From NCBI RefSeq assembly GCF_963678635.1, contig NC_087062.1, forward strand, positions 51,616,028-51,680,027: DNA of 64,000 bases, read 5' to 3'. The notes below the pieces were generated by a model. It saw only the letters and a list, made by a program, of their open reading frames with translations, had not been told where the DNA came from and did no database searches. This document shows, piece after piece, positions 42,025 through 55,336 of this stretch. Source of the DNA: Symsagittifera roscoffensis (Eukaryota; Xenacoelomorpha; Acoela; Convolutidae). The position numbers and the translations under genes were made by a program. Positions within the stretch are counted from its first letter, which is position 1. The number at the start of each line of letters is the position of its first letter.

Positions 42025-42774
42025 TCAGTTATCCTGGTCGCACTTGGTCTTGAGCCCATGGTTGTCAAGATCAGCCCTGAGCTGCCTAACCCAATCTTTT
42101 TGCCAAACTTTAGCACCTTCAAGTAGTTCATTCAAGCTATCGGCCCCGATGTTTTTAAAGGAAGCATACAGTTGTACCCTTCTCCTGCATAGTTGGTGAG
42201 CGACTGGCGTTGTTTTTACCTTTTCATTCAGTTCCTTTAGTTTCATTTCATTTCTGGTTTCTAGCCTGAGACACATTCTTTTTGCGCGGTGTATAACCGC
42301 TTCTAATCTACCAAGATCGGTGCATCTGATGACAAGGGTCTCTAAGCCGTATAGCAGGACAGGCTTTAGGAATGTCTCAATGAGGAGACCCTTGTTCCTT
42401 AGTTTCAACCTTTTAGACACCAAGGCCGGTCTAAGACGTAACATTGCTATTCTTGTCTTAGAAATGCGAGCGCTGATAGCCTTGTCAGCGCTCCCATCAG
42501 ATGCTATGATGCTGCCGAGGTACTCAAAGTGATTGACCTCTTCAACCTGTTCACTCAGTACATTGATAGGGACATTAGTATTGTCTTTGGTGTTAAATAC
42601 ACTACTTTTAGTTTTCTCGACAGAGATTTCTAATTGAGCCAATCCAAAAGTTTTTGCCATCTCATTCAGCGACTTGGTAGCATTTGCCTGGTAATCAGAG
42701 ATCAAAGCCAGATCATCAGCGTATGCAAAGTTTCTTTTCTCCCCACTGGTCTTACTAAGGAGGAAGGAGTACAA
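42025..42774 (-). pseudogene. Non-LTR reverse transcriptase, C-terminal half
   Basis: The frame carries the catalytic FAYADDLALIS box followed by a typical non-LTR thumb region (FEYLGSIIASDG, then LRNKGLLIETFLKPVLLYGLE and RAKRMCLRLETR). The first half of the RT with the other catalytic Asp is absent because the insertion is 5'-truncated. The frame ends at a stop near 42025, shortly before the zinc fingers that continue in another frame. Style recalls RTE/CR1-like or related clades; the clade is not determined. Non-functional. Confidence 0.8.
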
Positions 42775-42775
42775 A

Positions 42776-45494
42776 TGATGACACTGTCATTGTCGAACAA
42801 TCAGATTACGTTTGGGACTTTGAATGGTCTCATCCATTATTTCTGAACATTCCAATCGACATCTCAAGTCAAGTAATCAGTACAATAACTATTCACAAAG
42901 ATTATATAAAAGTAATCCCACTAACAATAGATGCAACACCTTTTAACTATAATTCATTTTTTACCTGTTAGACGACAAAATAATAGTTTAAATTCAACTC
43001 TTGTACAACAAGAAAGTTTAAATGGAACTAGAAATCTTACACACAAGATATTCAAACACCATCACATTTTATAAATGAAGAAATGATTGAAACAATTGTA
43101 ACAACCACACAACAGAGTATTTCACCAATACATCCAAATCTTACAACGCCAAAACCAAAGACTTCAATGTTACCCCAAGTAACATTACAATCTACAGTTA
43201 AGCCGTCGGTTGCTCCAAAATATTCACATATGGATTACCAAACATTTAGACCAATGACGAAACCACCACAAAAACAAAGAATATTCAGCAGAAGTAATTT
43301 TGCAGAACACAATTATAACTATGTAAACAGATCGCAAACATTTAAACCTCCTCGTACAAATCAGCATAATCGATCATTTTCACAACGACAAAATCCCCAA
43401 CAACACACATAAAATTTTGTAAATTTTAATGATAACCCACGTATTTCAACAGACCTAAGTGAAAACTATCATTTTCTTCAACAGAATAAAAATTGTAAAA
43501 AACCGTACCTATATAAACAAAAAACACCTTACTATGCACCTTATTATCATTCATCAGATGATGACGAATTTCACGACCAAAACCATCAACTAAATTTTCA
43601 AAACCAAAGACTCCAGTCTTATCACGTAAATCAACCAGATATTTTTGAACAACATATGCGACAACCTAGATCAAATTACGAACCTCAAAATAATAGTTTT
43701 CATTCACAAAATCCAGCAATTACTGATTACTATCAACCAACGCAAATGCAAAACGAAATACCACTACCATATTACTTGCAACAACATGAGATAACAAAAA
43801 ACCAACTGACAAATTTTTCACAATTGCCAAATGCCGCAGAATCACTACAAATGACTATTAATCCATACCTCATGGGTGGATCATCAATAAGATCAAATAA
43901 ACCACTAATGGTGTTCACAGGCACAGACCCTGAATATTCTGTAGAAGACTATTTAAATGCAGTCACAGCAAATTTAATTTTAAATATCGGACCTGAACCA
44001 TTTAATACACCACTCCATCAAAATTGGATACATAGACGCACAGCGTTAATCTAAACAACACTTGATGGCGCAGCTCAAAAATGGTTTTCACTTTTACCAA
44101 TAGATATAAAAACAAATTGGAAAAGATTTACACAAGAATTTTCAAAAATGTTTGATTCTTAAAGAAAGAAACAAGAACAAAGAGTTTTATGCAATGAAAT
44201 TCGCAGACAACCAAACGAAACAATTAAACAATTGGCAGTTAGAATCGAAACACTAGTTCAAAAAGCATTTTCATTAAACACTCATGATTATTAATACACG
44301 AAAATGACAGAAATTTTAATGATGACTCTAACACCCCAATTAAGAAAAATAGCTATAAAAAAGAGAGCATCACATCCCTCATCAATTCGAAAACCAGATT
44401 TAGATTTCAGAAAACTAGTTGACAAATTGGAAGAAGCAGAAATCACAATGAAACTTGAAGAAACAGAAAATCCTAAACTACAATACGTTTATAGAATCGA
44501 AAAAAATACCACACAAATAAACGACAAACACGATTCAGATGTAGACCTAACAAAAAAAATCACTGAAATTTTGAACATATATGAGCAAAATCCCAATTTC
44601 ATAGGTAAACAATCTTTCAAGAAATGGTGTAATTATTGTCGAAGATACGGACATAGCATTGCCGAGTGAAGACAAAAACAACAATATAACCAAAATAAAC
44701 CACAAAAGTACAAAGAGCCAAACAAATCATTCTACCAATACATAAAAAATGATCAAATTTACCAAACAAAAATATACATAGTAATAACAGCTCTGGTAAA
44801 CCAATAATAATTCAAATTACTCAAAAAACCAATCGCCCTATAACTCTAATTATAGAGGTAGATCACCAGAACAACGAAATTCATGAAATTTCTCACAAAA
44901 TAGATATAGTCGATCAAATAGCCAGTATAACCAATATAGAAACAACTATTCACGATCAAATTCAAACAGAAGAGAATTTTTGATACCAGTTCCCATTCAC
45001 ATTCTAGGAATAGACACTATTCAAACGATAGATCTCGGAATTCATTATACAATAGAAGTAGAAACTACTCAAATAACAGAAACAGAAAGTATTCAAAAAA
45101 TAGAAACCAATGTTACCAAAACAATAGATCAAGAAACAATTCCTACAACAGATCTAATTATCAAGGAAACAATAACAATTATTATAATAGGTCACGAAAC
45201 AACTCACAAAATAGGAATCCCAACTATAACAATCGAAGAAATTATTCTCAATCCCCTCATCGAAACAACAATCGTTACCCTGATTCCCAACACAAGTACA
45301 GAAGTAACACACCGAAACATCAGCGACAAATTAATCAGGTACAAACAACTGAAGAAACAACTTCAGATCCCCCTGGTATTGACAACACAGAAAGTACCGA
45401 ACTACAATTAAACCACATTAATTGTGAATCAACAGACAGCGAGAGTGATACAAAGAACACTATCTCAGATAATATGATCACAGTCGAAAACTAA
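42776..45494 (+). pseudogene. gag: Gag capsid and nucleocapsid region, first copy
   Basis: From about 43083 one main frame runs through a Pro/Gln/Asn-rich segment, a capsid-like domain (LNAVTANLILNIG, then GAAQKWFSLLPIDIKTNWKR, QEFSKMF) and a zinc knuckle at 44628-44669, CX2CX4HX4 with the last Cys codon changed to TGA. It ends in an Asn/Arg/Ser/Tyr-rich tail. Stops are mostly TAA at likely Gln codons. The tail's coding frame is that of GAT 44982 (RNRHYSNDRSRN and so on). TAA 45492-45494 ends the tail but the same frame continues into protease, so gag and pro share a frame. Confidence 0.75.
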
Positions 45495-46885
45495 TACGAA
45501 CCCAATATATACGAACAACCCTTTAGTTCACACATTCACAAAAATCAATCGGAACTTCTTCAAGACTACTATACTAGACCCATAAGAAACGATGTATCAA
45601 TTGAACAGAATGTAAACGAAATAAATACAGTAGTCAATGACGAAAAACAACGCTCAAGTACAAATCACATTTACCAAAATATACAAAAAGAACAGCCAAG
45701 AGAAAAAATTTGGACGATCGCAATTCTCTTAGAAAGCCCAAAAACTAAAGAATTTTAACCACCCGATCTTGAAATAGAAGTTTTAATTGATTCAGGAGCA
45801 GAATCAAATATTATTAACATCCCTACTTGGAATGAAATCAAATCGTTACACCCAATCCTAACAACTATAAAGACCGCCAGTAAATTAGCAACAGCACAAG
45901 GATCAACATTAGTAAATTACGGAAAAATCCAACTTTTCTTTGTTCCCACTAGAACAATGGAACAAACTAAAATACTAAATAAACCATTTAAACAAACATT
46001 TCACATTACAGACATAAAACACAATATCATTGGCATACCATTTATAACTAAGTATATTCCCACAATCAACATTTTGAATAGCAAACTCCATATAAAAGAT
46101 AAACACAAAAGGACAAAAAACACATCCTTAACATTCTTTCAAAGATTAAACAAACAACCACCATTTTTTCCAAGTTTTACCTTATTTACAATTAGGAACA
46201 AAAATACCTAAAACCACTATCAGGAAATGTATATAACTTTTCAATCAAACAAGTCCACCAGTACGATAAAGACCAAAACAAACAACATATCTTTATGTCA
46301 GACCTTGAATTTGAACCAATCCATAAATTTTTTCGAATCACAATTTCATCCATAAAATACATGAAACATTCAAACTCAGATATTATTTCATAACACGTAT
46401 ATAACGATTCACCATACCAGATAACACTACCCTTAGGACTCTTAGGATACTGTGAAACAAATGCTATAACTTCGCCCACAAATGAAGTAGCATATCGAGT
46501 CAATAATATACTACAATTACTAGATATATGTCAATCAACAATTCTTGATTAAGAATTAGCTGTAAACAACATAATAAGCAACGAAAAAAGAAACACTGAC
46601 TACTTCACGAAAACACCATATTTTAAACCAACGTTTAAAATATCACATTATACGGAAGAACAACAAAAGTTTCTAACAATGTTTAATTTTCAACATTCCC
46701 ATATAACACAAAAAGAATTCAATAAATTAGCCGAACTGTTATTAAAATTTCCAACAGTTTATGCAACATCTAAATTCGATGTTGGAAAAATTAGTTCACC
46801 ACTACATTTACCTTTAAAACCTGACGCTGTTTTCAAAAAACAACGAGCAAGTAAAGTACCGATACATTTACAAGATAAAGTAAAC
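43046..46885 (+). repeat. 3840-bp tandem duplication, unit 1
   Basis: Spans gag from the Pro/Gln-rich region through protease to the first ~70 residues of RT. Repeated at 46886-50725, with only about ten differences seen by eye. The junction at 46885 joins RT sequence (AGTAAACAGA) to gag sequence (AGATATTCAAAC), sharing AGA. Confidence 0.93.
45495..46885 (+). pseudogene. Protease and start of RT, first copy
   Basis: Protease motif LIDSGAESNI with Asp at 45789-45791, and NIIGIPFITKY near 46022-46054. In-frame TAA stands for the Gln codon present in element A (KEFQPP), another in ISLH. A frame change near 46180 separates protease from RT. RT starts with MFNFQHSHITQ at 46679 and is cut at residue ~72 by the duplication junction. 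Confidence 0.8.
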
Positions 46886-49800
46886 AGATATTCAAACACC
46901 ATCACATTTTATAAATGAAGAAATGATTGAAACAATTGTAACAACCACACAACAGAGTATTTCACCAATACATCCAAATCTTACAACGCCAAAACCAAAG
47001 ACTTCAATGTTACCCCAAGTAACATTACAATCTACAGTTAAGCCGTCGGTTGCTCCAAAATATTCACATATGGATTACCAAACATTTAGACCAATGACGA
47101 AACCACCACAAAAACAAGGAATATTCAGCAGAAGTAATTTTGCAGAACACAATTATAACTATGTAAACAGATCGCAAACATTTAAACCTCCTCGTACAAA
47201 TCAGCATAATCGATCATTTTCACAATGACAAAATCCCCAACAACACACATAAAATTTTGTAAATTTTAATGATAACCCACGTATTTCAACAGACCTAAGT
47301 GAAAACTATCATTTTCTTCAACAGAATAAAAATTGTAAAAAACCGTACCTATATAAACAAAAAACACCTTACTATGCACCTTATTATCATTCATCAGATG
47401 ATGACGAATTTCATGACCAAAACCATCAACTAAATTTTCAAAACCAAAGACTCCAGTCTTATCACGTAAATCAACCAGATATTTTTGAACAACATATGCG
47501 ACAACCTAGATCAAATTACGAACCTCAAAATAATAGTTTTCATTCACAAAATCCAGCAATTACTGATTACTATCAACCAACGCAAATGCAAAACGAAATA
47601 CCACTACCATATTACTTGCAACAACATGAGATAACAAAAAACCAACTGACAAATTTTTCACAATTGCCAAATGCCGCAGAATCACTACAAATGACTATTA
47701 ATCCATACCTCATGGGTGGATCATCAATAAGATCAAATAAACCACTAATGGTGTTCACAGGCACAGACCCTGAATATTCTGTAGAAGACTATTTAAATGC
47801 AGTCACAGCAAATTTAATTTTAAATATCGGACCTGAACCATTTAATACACCACTCCATCAAAATTGGATACATAGACGCACAGCGTTAATCTAAACAACA
47901 CTTGATGGCGCAGCTCAAAAATGGTTTTCACTTTTACCAATAGATATAAAAACAAATTGGAAAAGATTTACACAAGAATTTTCAAAAATGTTTGATTCTT
48001 AAAGAAAGAAACAAGAACAAAGAGTTTTATGCAATGAAATTCGCAGACAACCAAACGAAACAATTAAACAATTGGCAGTTAGAATCGAAACACTAGTTCA
48101 AAAAGCATTTTCACTAAACACTCATGATTATTAATACACGAAAATGACAGAAATTTTAATGATGACTCTAACACCCCAATTAAGAAAAATAGCTATAAAA
48201 AAGAGAGCATCACATCCCTCATCAATTCGAAAACCAGATTTAGATTTCAGAAAACTAGTTGACAAATTGGAAGAAGCAGAAATCACAATGAAACTTGAAG
48301 AAACAGAAAATCCTAAACTACAATACGTTTATAGAATCGAAACAAATACCACACAAATAAACGACAAACACGATTCAGATGTAGACCTAACAAAAAAAAT
48401 CACTGAAATTTTGAACATATATGAGCAAAATCCCAATTTCATAGGTAAACAATCTTTCAAGAAATGGTGTAATTATTGTCGAAGATACGGACATAGCATT
48501 GCCGAGTGAAGACAAAAACAACAATATAACCAAAATAAACCACAAAAGTACAAAGAGCCAAACAAATCATTCTACCAATACATAAAAAATGATCAAATTT
48601 ACCAAACAAAAATATACATAGTAATAACAGCTCTGGTAAACCAATAATAATTCAAATTACTCAAAAAACCAATCGCCCTATAACTCTAATTATAGAGGTA
48701 GATCACCAGAACAACGAAATTCATGAAATTTCTCACAAAATAGATATAGTTGATCAAATAGCCAGTATAACCAATATAGAAACAACTATTCACGATCAAA
48801 TTCAAACAGAAGAGAATTTTTGATACCAGTTCCCATTCACATTCTAGGAATAGACACTATTCAAACGATAGATCTCGGAATTCATTATACAATAGAAGTA
48901 GAAACTACTCAAATAACAGAAACAGAAAGTATTCAAAAAATAGAAACCAATGTTACCAAAACAATAGATCAAGAAACAATTCCTACAACAGATCTAATTA
49001 TCAAGGAAACAATAACAATTATTATAATAGGTCACGAAACAACTCACAAAATAGGAATCCCAACTATAACAATCGAAGAAATTATTCTCAATCCCCTCAT
49101 CGAAACAACAATCGTTACCCTGATTCCCAACACAAGTACAGAAGTAACACACCGAAACATCAGCGACAAATTAATCAGGTACAAACAACTGAAGAAACAA
49201 CTTCAGATCCCCCTGGTATTGACAACACAGAAAGTACCGAACTACAATTAAACCACATTAATTGTGAATCAACAGACAGCGAGAGTGATACAAAGAACAC
49301 TATCTCAGATAATATGATCACAGTCGAAAACTAATACGAACCCAATATATACGAACAACCCTTTAGTTCACACATTCACAAAAATCAATCGGAACTTCTT
49401 CAAGACTACTATACTAGACCCATAAGAAACGATGTATCAATTGAACAGAATGTAAACGAAATAAATACAGTAGTCAATGACGAAAAACAACGCTCAAGTA
49501 CAAATCACATTTACCAAAATATACAAAAAGAACAGCCAAGAGAAAAAATTTGGACGATCGCAATTCTCTTAGAAAGCCCAAAAACTAAAGAATTTTAACC
49601 ACCCGATCTTGAAATAGAAGTTTTAATTGATTCAGGAGCAGAATCAAATATTATTAACATCCCTACTTGGAATGAAATCAAATCGTTACACCCAATCCTA
49701 ACAACTATAAAGACCGCCAGTAAATTAGCAACAGCACAAGGATCAACATTAGTAAATTACGGAAAAATCCAACTTTTCTTTGTTCCCACTAGAACAATGG

Positions 49801-50725
49801 AACAAACTAAAATACTAAATAAACCATTTAAACAAACATTTCACATTACAGACATAAAACACAATATCATTGGCATACCATTTATAACTAAGTATATTCC
49901 CACAATCAACATTTTGAATAGCAAACTCCATATAAAAGATAAACACAAAAAGACAAAAAACACATCCTTAACATTCTTTCAAAGATTAAACAAACAACCA
50001 CCATTTTTTCCAAGTTTTACCTTATTTACAATTAGGAACAAAAATACCTAAAACCACTATCAGGAAATGTATATAACTTTTCAATCAAACAAGTCCACCA
50101 GTACGATAAAGACCAAAACAAACAACATATCTTTATGTCAGACCTTGAATTTGAACCAATCCATAAATTTTTTCGAATCACAATTTCATCCATAAAATAC
50201 ATGAAACATTCAAACTCAGATATTATTTCATAACACGTATATAACGATTCACCATACCAGATAACACTACCCTTAGGACTCTTAGGATACTGTGAAACAA
50301 ATGCTATAACTTCGCCCACAAATGAAGTAGCATATCGAGTCAATAATATACTACAATTACTAGATATATGTCAATCAACAATTCTTGATTAAGAATTAGC
50401 TGTAAACAACATAATAAGCAACGAAAAAAGAAACACTGACTACTTCACGAAAACACCATATTTTAAACCAACGTTTAAAATATCACATTATACGGAAGAA
50501 CAACAAAAGTTTCTAACAATGTTTAATTTTCAACATTCCCATATAACACAAAAAGAATTCAATAAATTAGCCGAACTGTTATTAAAATTTCCAACAGTTT
50601 ATGCAACATCTAAATTCGATATTGGAAAAATTAGTTCACCACTACATTTACCTTTAAAACCTGACGCTGTTTTCAAAAAACAACGAGCAAGTAAAGTACC
50701 GATACATTTACAAGATAAAGTAAAC
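46886..50725 (+). repeat. 3840-bp tandem duplication, unit 2 (gag-pro-RT start)
   Basis: Repeats 43046-46885 including its stop codons and frame breaks, so the duplication happened after the element had decayed. An extra stop (CGA to TGA near 47226) is private to this unit. Zinc knuckle at 48468-48509, protease Asp at 49629-49631. Continues directly into the rest of RT. Confidence 0.93.
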
Positions 50726-53520
50726 AGACTACTTGTCATTTTAGAACAATATGAAATTATATCACCAGTAAACAAAGAAGAACAACCAAAAGGTAACACC
50801 TTTATCAACCCAGTTATCATCTTAGCTAAAGGAGAATCACTAAAAATCGTTCTAGATGCTAGATAACTCATTTCGCTAAATGACGAAACTGAATGTAATT
50901 GGCCCATTGAACCTATTCAAGTAATTCTAACAAAAATAAACGGTAAATACTTCACAACCGCCGATATGAATAGAGCCTACAATCAAATGCCACTGGATGA
51001 ACAGTCACGACGATTAACACAATTTCTTATTGGAAATCAACAATACGAAATTATTAGATTATTCTATGGTATTTCTATAGGACCAGCTGCTTTTTCAGCT
51101 TTTATAAGTAAAATTTTTAGACCACTTATACTCAAGAAAAATGCAATCACATATTTAGATGATGTTTTCATGCAGTCACAAACGAAAAACGAAATGTTTA
51201 TAACTTTAGAACAATATCATCAAACACTCAAAAACGAAAACATGAAAGCAGCCCCAGACAAATCACATTTTTTCCTAACACGCGTAAAATTTCTTGGCCA
51301 CATTATCGAAAGTAACACCATAACTCCATTGAAATCACGAATACACGCGATTCAGAAACTTCAACCACCCACAAATAAAAAAAACCAAGAATTCCTTAAT
51401 GTTAAATTTCTTAAGTAAATATGTATACAAAATGCAATTATACTTAAGACCTTCCTATAAAACCTTTAGACAACAAAATAACTTCGAATGGACCACCGAA
51501 CATCAAACAAGATTCGTAGAAATGAAAAAATTGTTAACAGAACAAATATCAAATACAATCCCTGATCCAAATCAACCATTTTTTGCAATGTGCGATGCTT
51601 CAAACTTTGGCATCGGCGCAGCATTACTACAATCACACAAGGGAACAAACAAAATAAATCTTATATCAGCAAATTCTCGCTTATTTACACAAGTGAACTA
51701 CGACTCTCTACTCTCATGAGAGAATGCACAGCTATAATATACACACTTACCGAATATGAATTTCTAATACTTGGATCTAAACATCCAACAGTTCTATTTA
51801 GAGATCATAAACCTATAATGTTTCTCTTTACACAGAAATCAAACCCAAACCAGAGAGTTTATAGATTTCAATTAATTTTAAGGAAATTCCCAAACTTACA
51901 TATAGTTTGGACAGCAGGAAAACAATCTTGCACTACCAGATACACTAAGTAAAAATACACCACCTGAACTACTTACACGAAAAACCACAGTTGAAATACC
52001 ACAAAATATTAAATTCTATCTTGCAAAAAATGAAACATCAAGCAGATTGGAATGCAAATATGCAGTAAAAACTGATATAGATCAGTCACAAATAAATAAC
52101 TTACAACATTTCCCACTCTATTTAGATTTTCTAAATAACCACTATGAAGTAGATCTATTAGGAACATCCACATTCAAACCAATTCCTTATTCACATTGGA
52201 TAAAAAATAATACTCAACAAAAAACAATCAAACAACAACCACACAAGAAAGACACCTTTCCATTGATAGAATTAGAAAATTTAACTGATAAAAGAACTTT
52301 ATCAGGACCACCAATAAATAATTCAAAATACACGATAAATCAAGTTTTTGATCTTCATGACCCACTCGACACAATTCCTTTATCAAAAATAGAAGTTGAA
52401 AATATTTTTCTACCACCAACAGAAAACATTACACTACAGTTGTTACAGAAACATCAAAACTTTGATCCCGTAATTCGCTGATACAACAATATTAGGGATT
52501 AAAACACTAATCCCATACGCAACATATCCCATACGCAACATACAAAAGGACACTCAGGATCAGAAAAGACATACTCAAATTTTACACAAAATTTTTACTT
52601 CCCAAATGCACCAATTTGGATTGAAGTATTATGCAACGATTGCATAATATGTCAATTAAATAAACCTTATCCAAATCAAAAACAAATAGCAACAAAACAA
52701 GATTTTAAAGGACAAAGTCTATATTTCAATCATAGAATTTCATTCGACACAAAAGGACCAATTTCACCATCCTCCGAAGGAAATTCTTATATTATGGTAA
52801 TTGTTGATGCATTTACCCACTACGTAGCACTCAAACCAGTACCACCTTGTAATGCTTACTACGCATACACAACACTTTACGAACATTGGATAGCTAAATT
52901 CGGACTACCAGAAATACTAGTCACAGATAATGGCACAGAATTCATTAACAACGAAGTCATCACATTCACTCTTCATGCCAGCCATAGTCTTAAAAATTGG
53001 AACATTTGTTTTAATACCTAACTTTAAAACACAAAAGGGAATATCCAAAAAATTACAACCACTCCGAAAAGGACCGTACCAAATAATTGATAAACCTACT
53101 GAAGTAACATACAAACTTACTGACCCCAGCAAGAAAGAAATCATATAACACCGTAACAACCTTTTACCTTATTAACCCAAGGAATACGCACTTCTCGAAT
53201 TAACTCAATTATATTCTTTCATAGGTTTACACATAGTTCAAAATAACCCACAAATAGAACAAAATCAACATGTTAATACTACCAAAAATACAAAAACACT
53301 TCAACAGCAGAATATAGACCCTCAAAGATTAAACACACCAGAACCAAAAAAAAACCTCAAAAAGAGAGGAAAATAGAAAATTAACAGAAAAAAATTTACC
53401 ACAAGATCAACAACAAAAATCTGAACGAAGAGAATCATCACGTATTAGAAGTCAACCACGGAAAAACTATAAACCATTCCTCCGACACTCTAAAATATTT
53501 TAAAAAGTTGAATTTCAGAA
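50519..53520 (+). pseudogene. pol: Pol of element B: RT, RNase H and deleted integrase
   Basis: RT begins at 50519. A TAA at 50864-50866 replaces a Tyr codon of A. The ITYLDD box is intact near 51146-51165, and RNase H carries FAMCDAS and a damaged FRDHK (FTDHK in A). Several frameshifts occur (about 51395, 51700, 51930). Two deletions hit integrase. Near 52480-52530 about 170 bases before the zinc domain are replaced by CCCATACGCAACAT repeated twice. Near 52965-52990 about 510 bases are gone, which removes the catalytic Glu. The GPY module survives (KGPYQII, near 53080). Cannot integrate on its own. Confidence 0.9.
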
Positions 53521-54023
53521 ACAACCTTGATTTAAGATTAAAGTAAACATTCTTTTGAATCACTTTACACCTTCACATTTCTGTAAAAACATGCTGAAAA
53601 CAACCTCGATCAATTCTAGTTCAAATTCGACCAATAGAAATTGTTCAAGTTGTCACATTTCTATCTCTAACACAAATTTATTTAGCCGATAGAAATTAAT
53701 CTCTAGGCATATCTATAACTATAACTTTACAACCTCCAGGTCAAAAACAAGCAACTCGCTGAAACTTGCCAACTAAAATAAACATGCTTCTTTCCATAAC
53801 AGTTGATCACAGAAAACAAAAACTTCTAAGCCTCGTCACAAAATTTTTCAATCTATTTCAATTTTTGATATAACTTTTCATTGAAGATTTGAATTCATAA
53901 TAATAATTTCTATAATTTTTTGCAATCTTTTTTTAAATTTTCTGTTCCCTATTTGAAATATATCTCCAACTCTCCCGAATCCTTGAGCACATCTACATGT
54001 ACGAATACGTATAATATATCTAA
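53521..54023 (+). other. Spacer between pol and the small membrane ORF in element B
   Basis: Shorter than in A. Retains the conserved block at 53705-53747 and the 19-base TGATACGAACTATTTTCAG at its end (54025-54043). No ORF. Confidence 0.6.
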
Positions 54024-54401
54024 TTGATACGAACTATTTTCAGTCGAACAGATATTTTTCTTTTATACATAAATTTCCTCACAATTTTATTCTCCCTCAT
54101 CATGACAATGTGCAAATGTATAAAAAAGGCAATAGTCACCTTTGCCCTAGCAACCATCCTCTTGATACTCTTTATTGAAGAATATTATAATAAACACAAA
54201 CTTTCCAGAAAAAATTATAATTCAGATAATTTTCCAAAATTGCTAATCAACCACCACCAAACCAGCCCCCACCAACCACATCCCAAGAAAGTCCAATACC
54301 ACCTACAACCACAAATAATCCTCAAACATCAACCCGCATTTCTTTTCAAGACAATCCATACACCTTTGAAGAACGACACGCACGCTTATCATAACCACTA
54401 G
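54024..54401 (+). pseudogene. Small two-segment membrane ORF, start codon lost
   Basis: Homologue of 5450-5626. The ATG is TTG here, and the frame runs past EEYYNKHK for another 67 codons because the TAA of A is AAA. The overrun enters the region of the start-less ORF in a different frame. Retains CKCIKKAI and the second hydrophobic segment TFALATILLILF. Confidence 0.6.
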
Positions 54402-55336
54402 AAACAGTTCATCGACAAGCATCTTCAAGTGAACCAACATATAACTTATACCCCACCTTGCAACAAGACCTCAATCGAGTTAGACATATTAGCCAAAATC
54501 AAAATATATCTGAGATACATAGACAAATTATACATCCGCGAAGAAATAGAAATTTTCAAACCCCCAGAGTTCATTTTAATATACCTCAATATCAACAACA
54601 CCAACTACCTCAGAACTTTCAAGCAGTACACTACCAGAAACTCCCACACTTCTTTCACAACAAAAAACTTCAATTATACCATCAGACTACCTAGGTTCAA
54701 CCCCCACATCACAACAAATCCGAGAAAACCCTTTTAATCCCCCAGACACCACAGAAAGACCACCATATTGGACAACACACTCATATACACAAGGTGAACC
54801 GAACATACTAAATGAACCAATAAATATTTCTTCTGATACAACGATATCATCATTACCAGAAACACTCTCACTTCCGTCAACACCATCAATAAGTCAAGTC
54901 TCACCAACACTTTTCCCTTTAAATTTTCCAAACAACCTCGACGCTAGATATCGAGAACAATCATCGTCAAATATCCCTTTACTTTCGTAGCACCTCCCCC
55001 ACTATTTGGACAACATCAGGAAAGTAACCGACTCCATAGTTGGGCTCCAAATAGATTACAATATAGACAGGATATCCACGAAGATATCCGAGAACATAAT
55101 ATTCAAATACTTCAACAAAACAGTCTCCAATTAAAGTTTGAAATCACAGTCAAACTTAATAATATTGTTCAACACCCTCTTCCCCTAAGTCCACCAAACT
55201 TAACAGCTCAATCACAACCTCCTCCGTTTATAACAACTGAAGTAATATATAAATACGATAGAGACACTAAAACACAAATAGATATATCACATTTTATAAC
55301 CCATACTCCGGATTATCAGACACATGTATATTTTAA
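54240..55336 (+). pseudogene. Start-less Pro/Gln-rich ORF, degraded copy
   Basis: Homologous to 5647-6780. Begins to match at AAAATTGCT and keeps FQDNPYTFEERHARLS before a TAA near 54391. Later parts survive in shifted frames (IHPRRNRNFQTPRVHF near 54530; VIYKYDR near 55247). Confidence 0.65.

Larger units (their letters stand above)
41213..42775 (-). mobile_element. Non-LTR retrotransposon fragment inserted in gag of element B
   Basis: A markedly less A-rich segment interrupts gag: gag-like frames end before about 41213 and resume at about 42776 with YVWDFEWSHPLF. It carries, on the - strand, an RT C-terminal half and two zinc fingers, then 3' non-coding sequence. It is 5'-truncated, as is usual for non-LTR insertions. 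No clear target-site duplication was found by eye. Confidence 0.75.

Noticed and set aside
44980-45411. 143-codon frame rich in Ile and Thr (repeated at 48820-49251)
   Set aside because: It starts at TTG and is a shadow of the real Asn/Arg/Ser/Tyr-rich nucleocapsid tail, which is open in the frame of GAT 44982 and continues to the protease.
43083-50866. Reassignment of TAA to Gln in this genome
   Set aside because: Element A uses CAA at a comparable codon and TAA as a normal terminator. Some TAA in B replace Leu, Tyr or Glu codons, so they are decay mutations.
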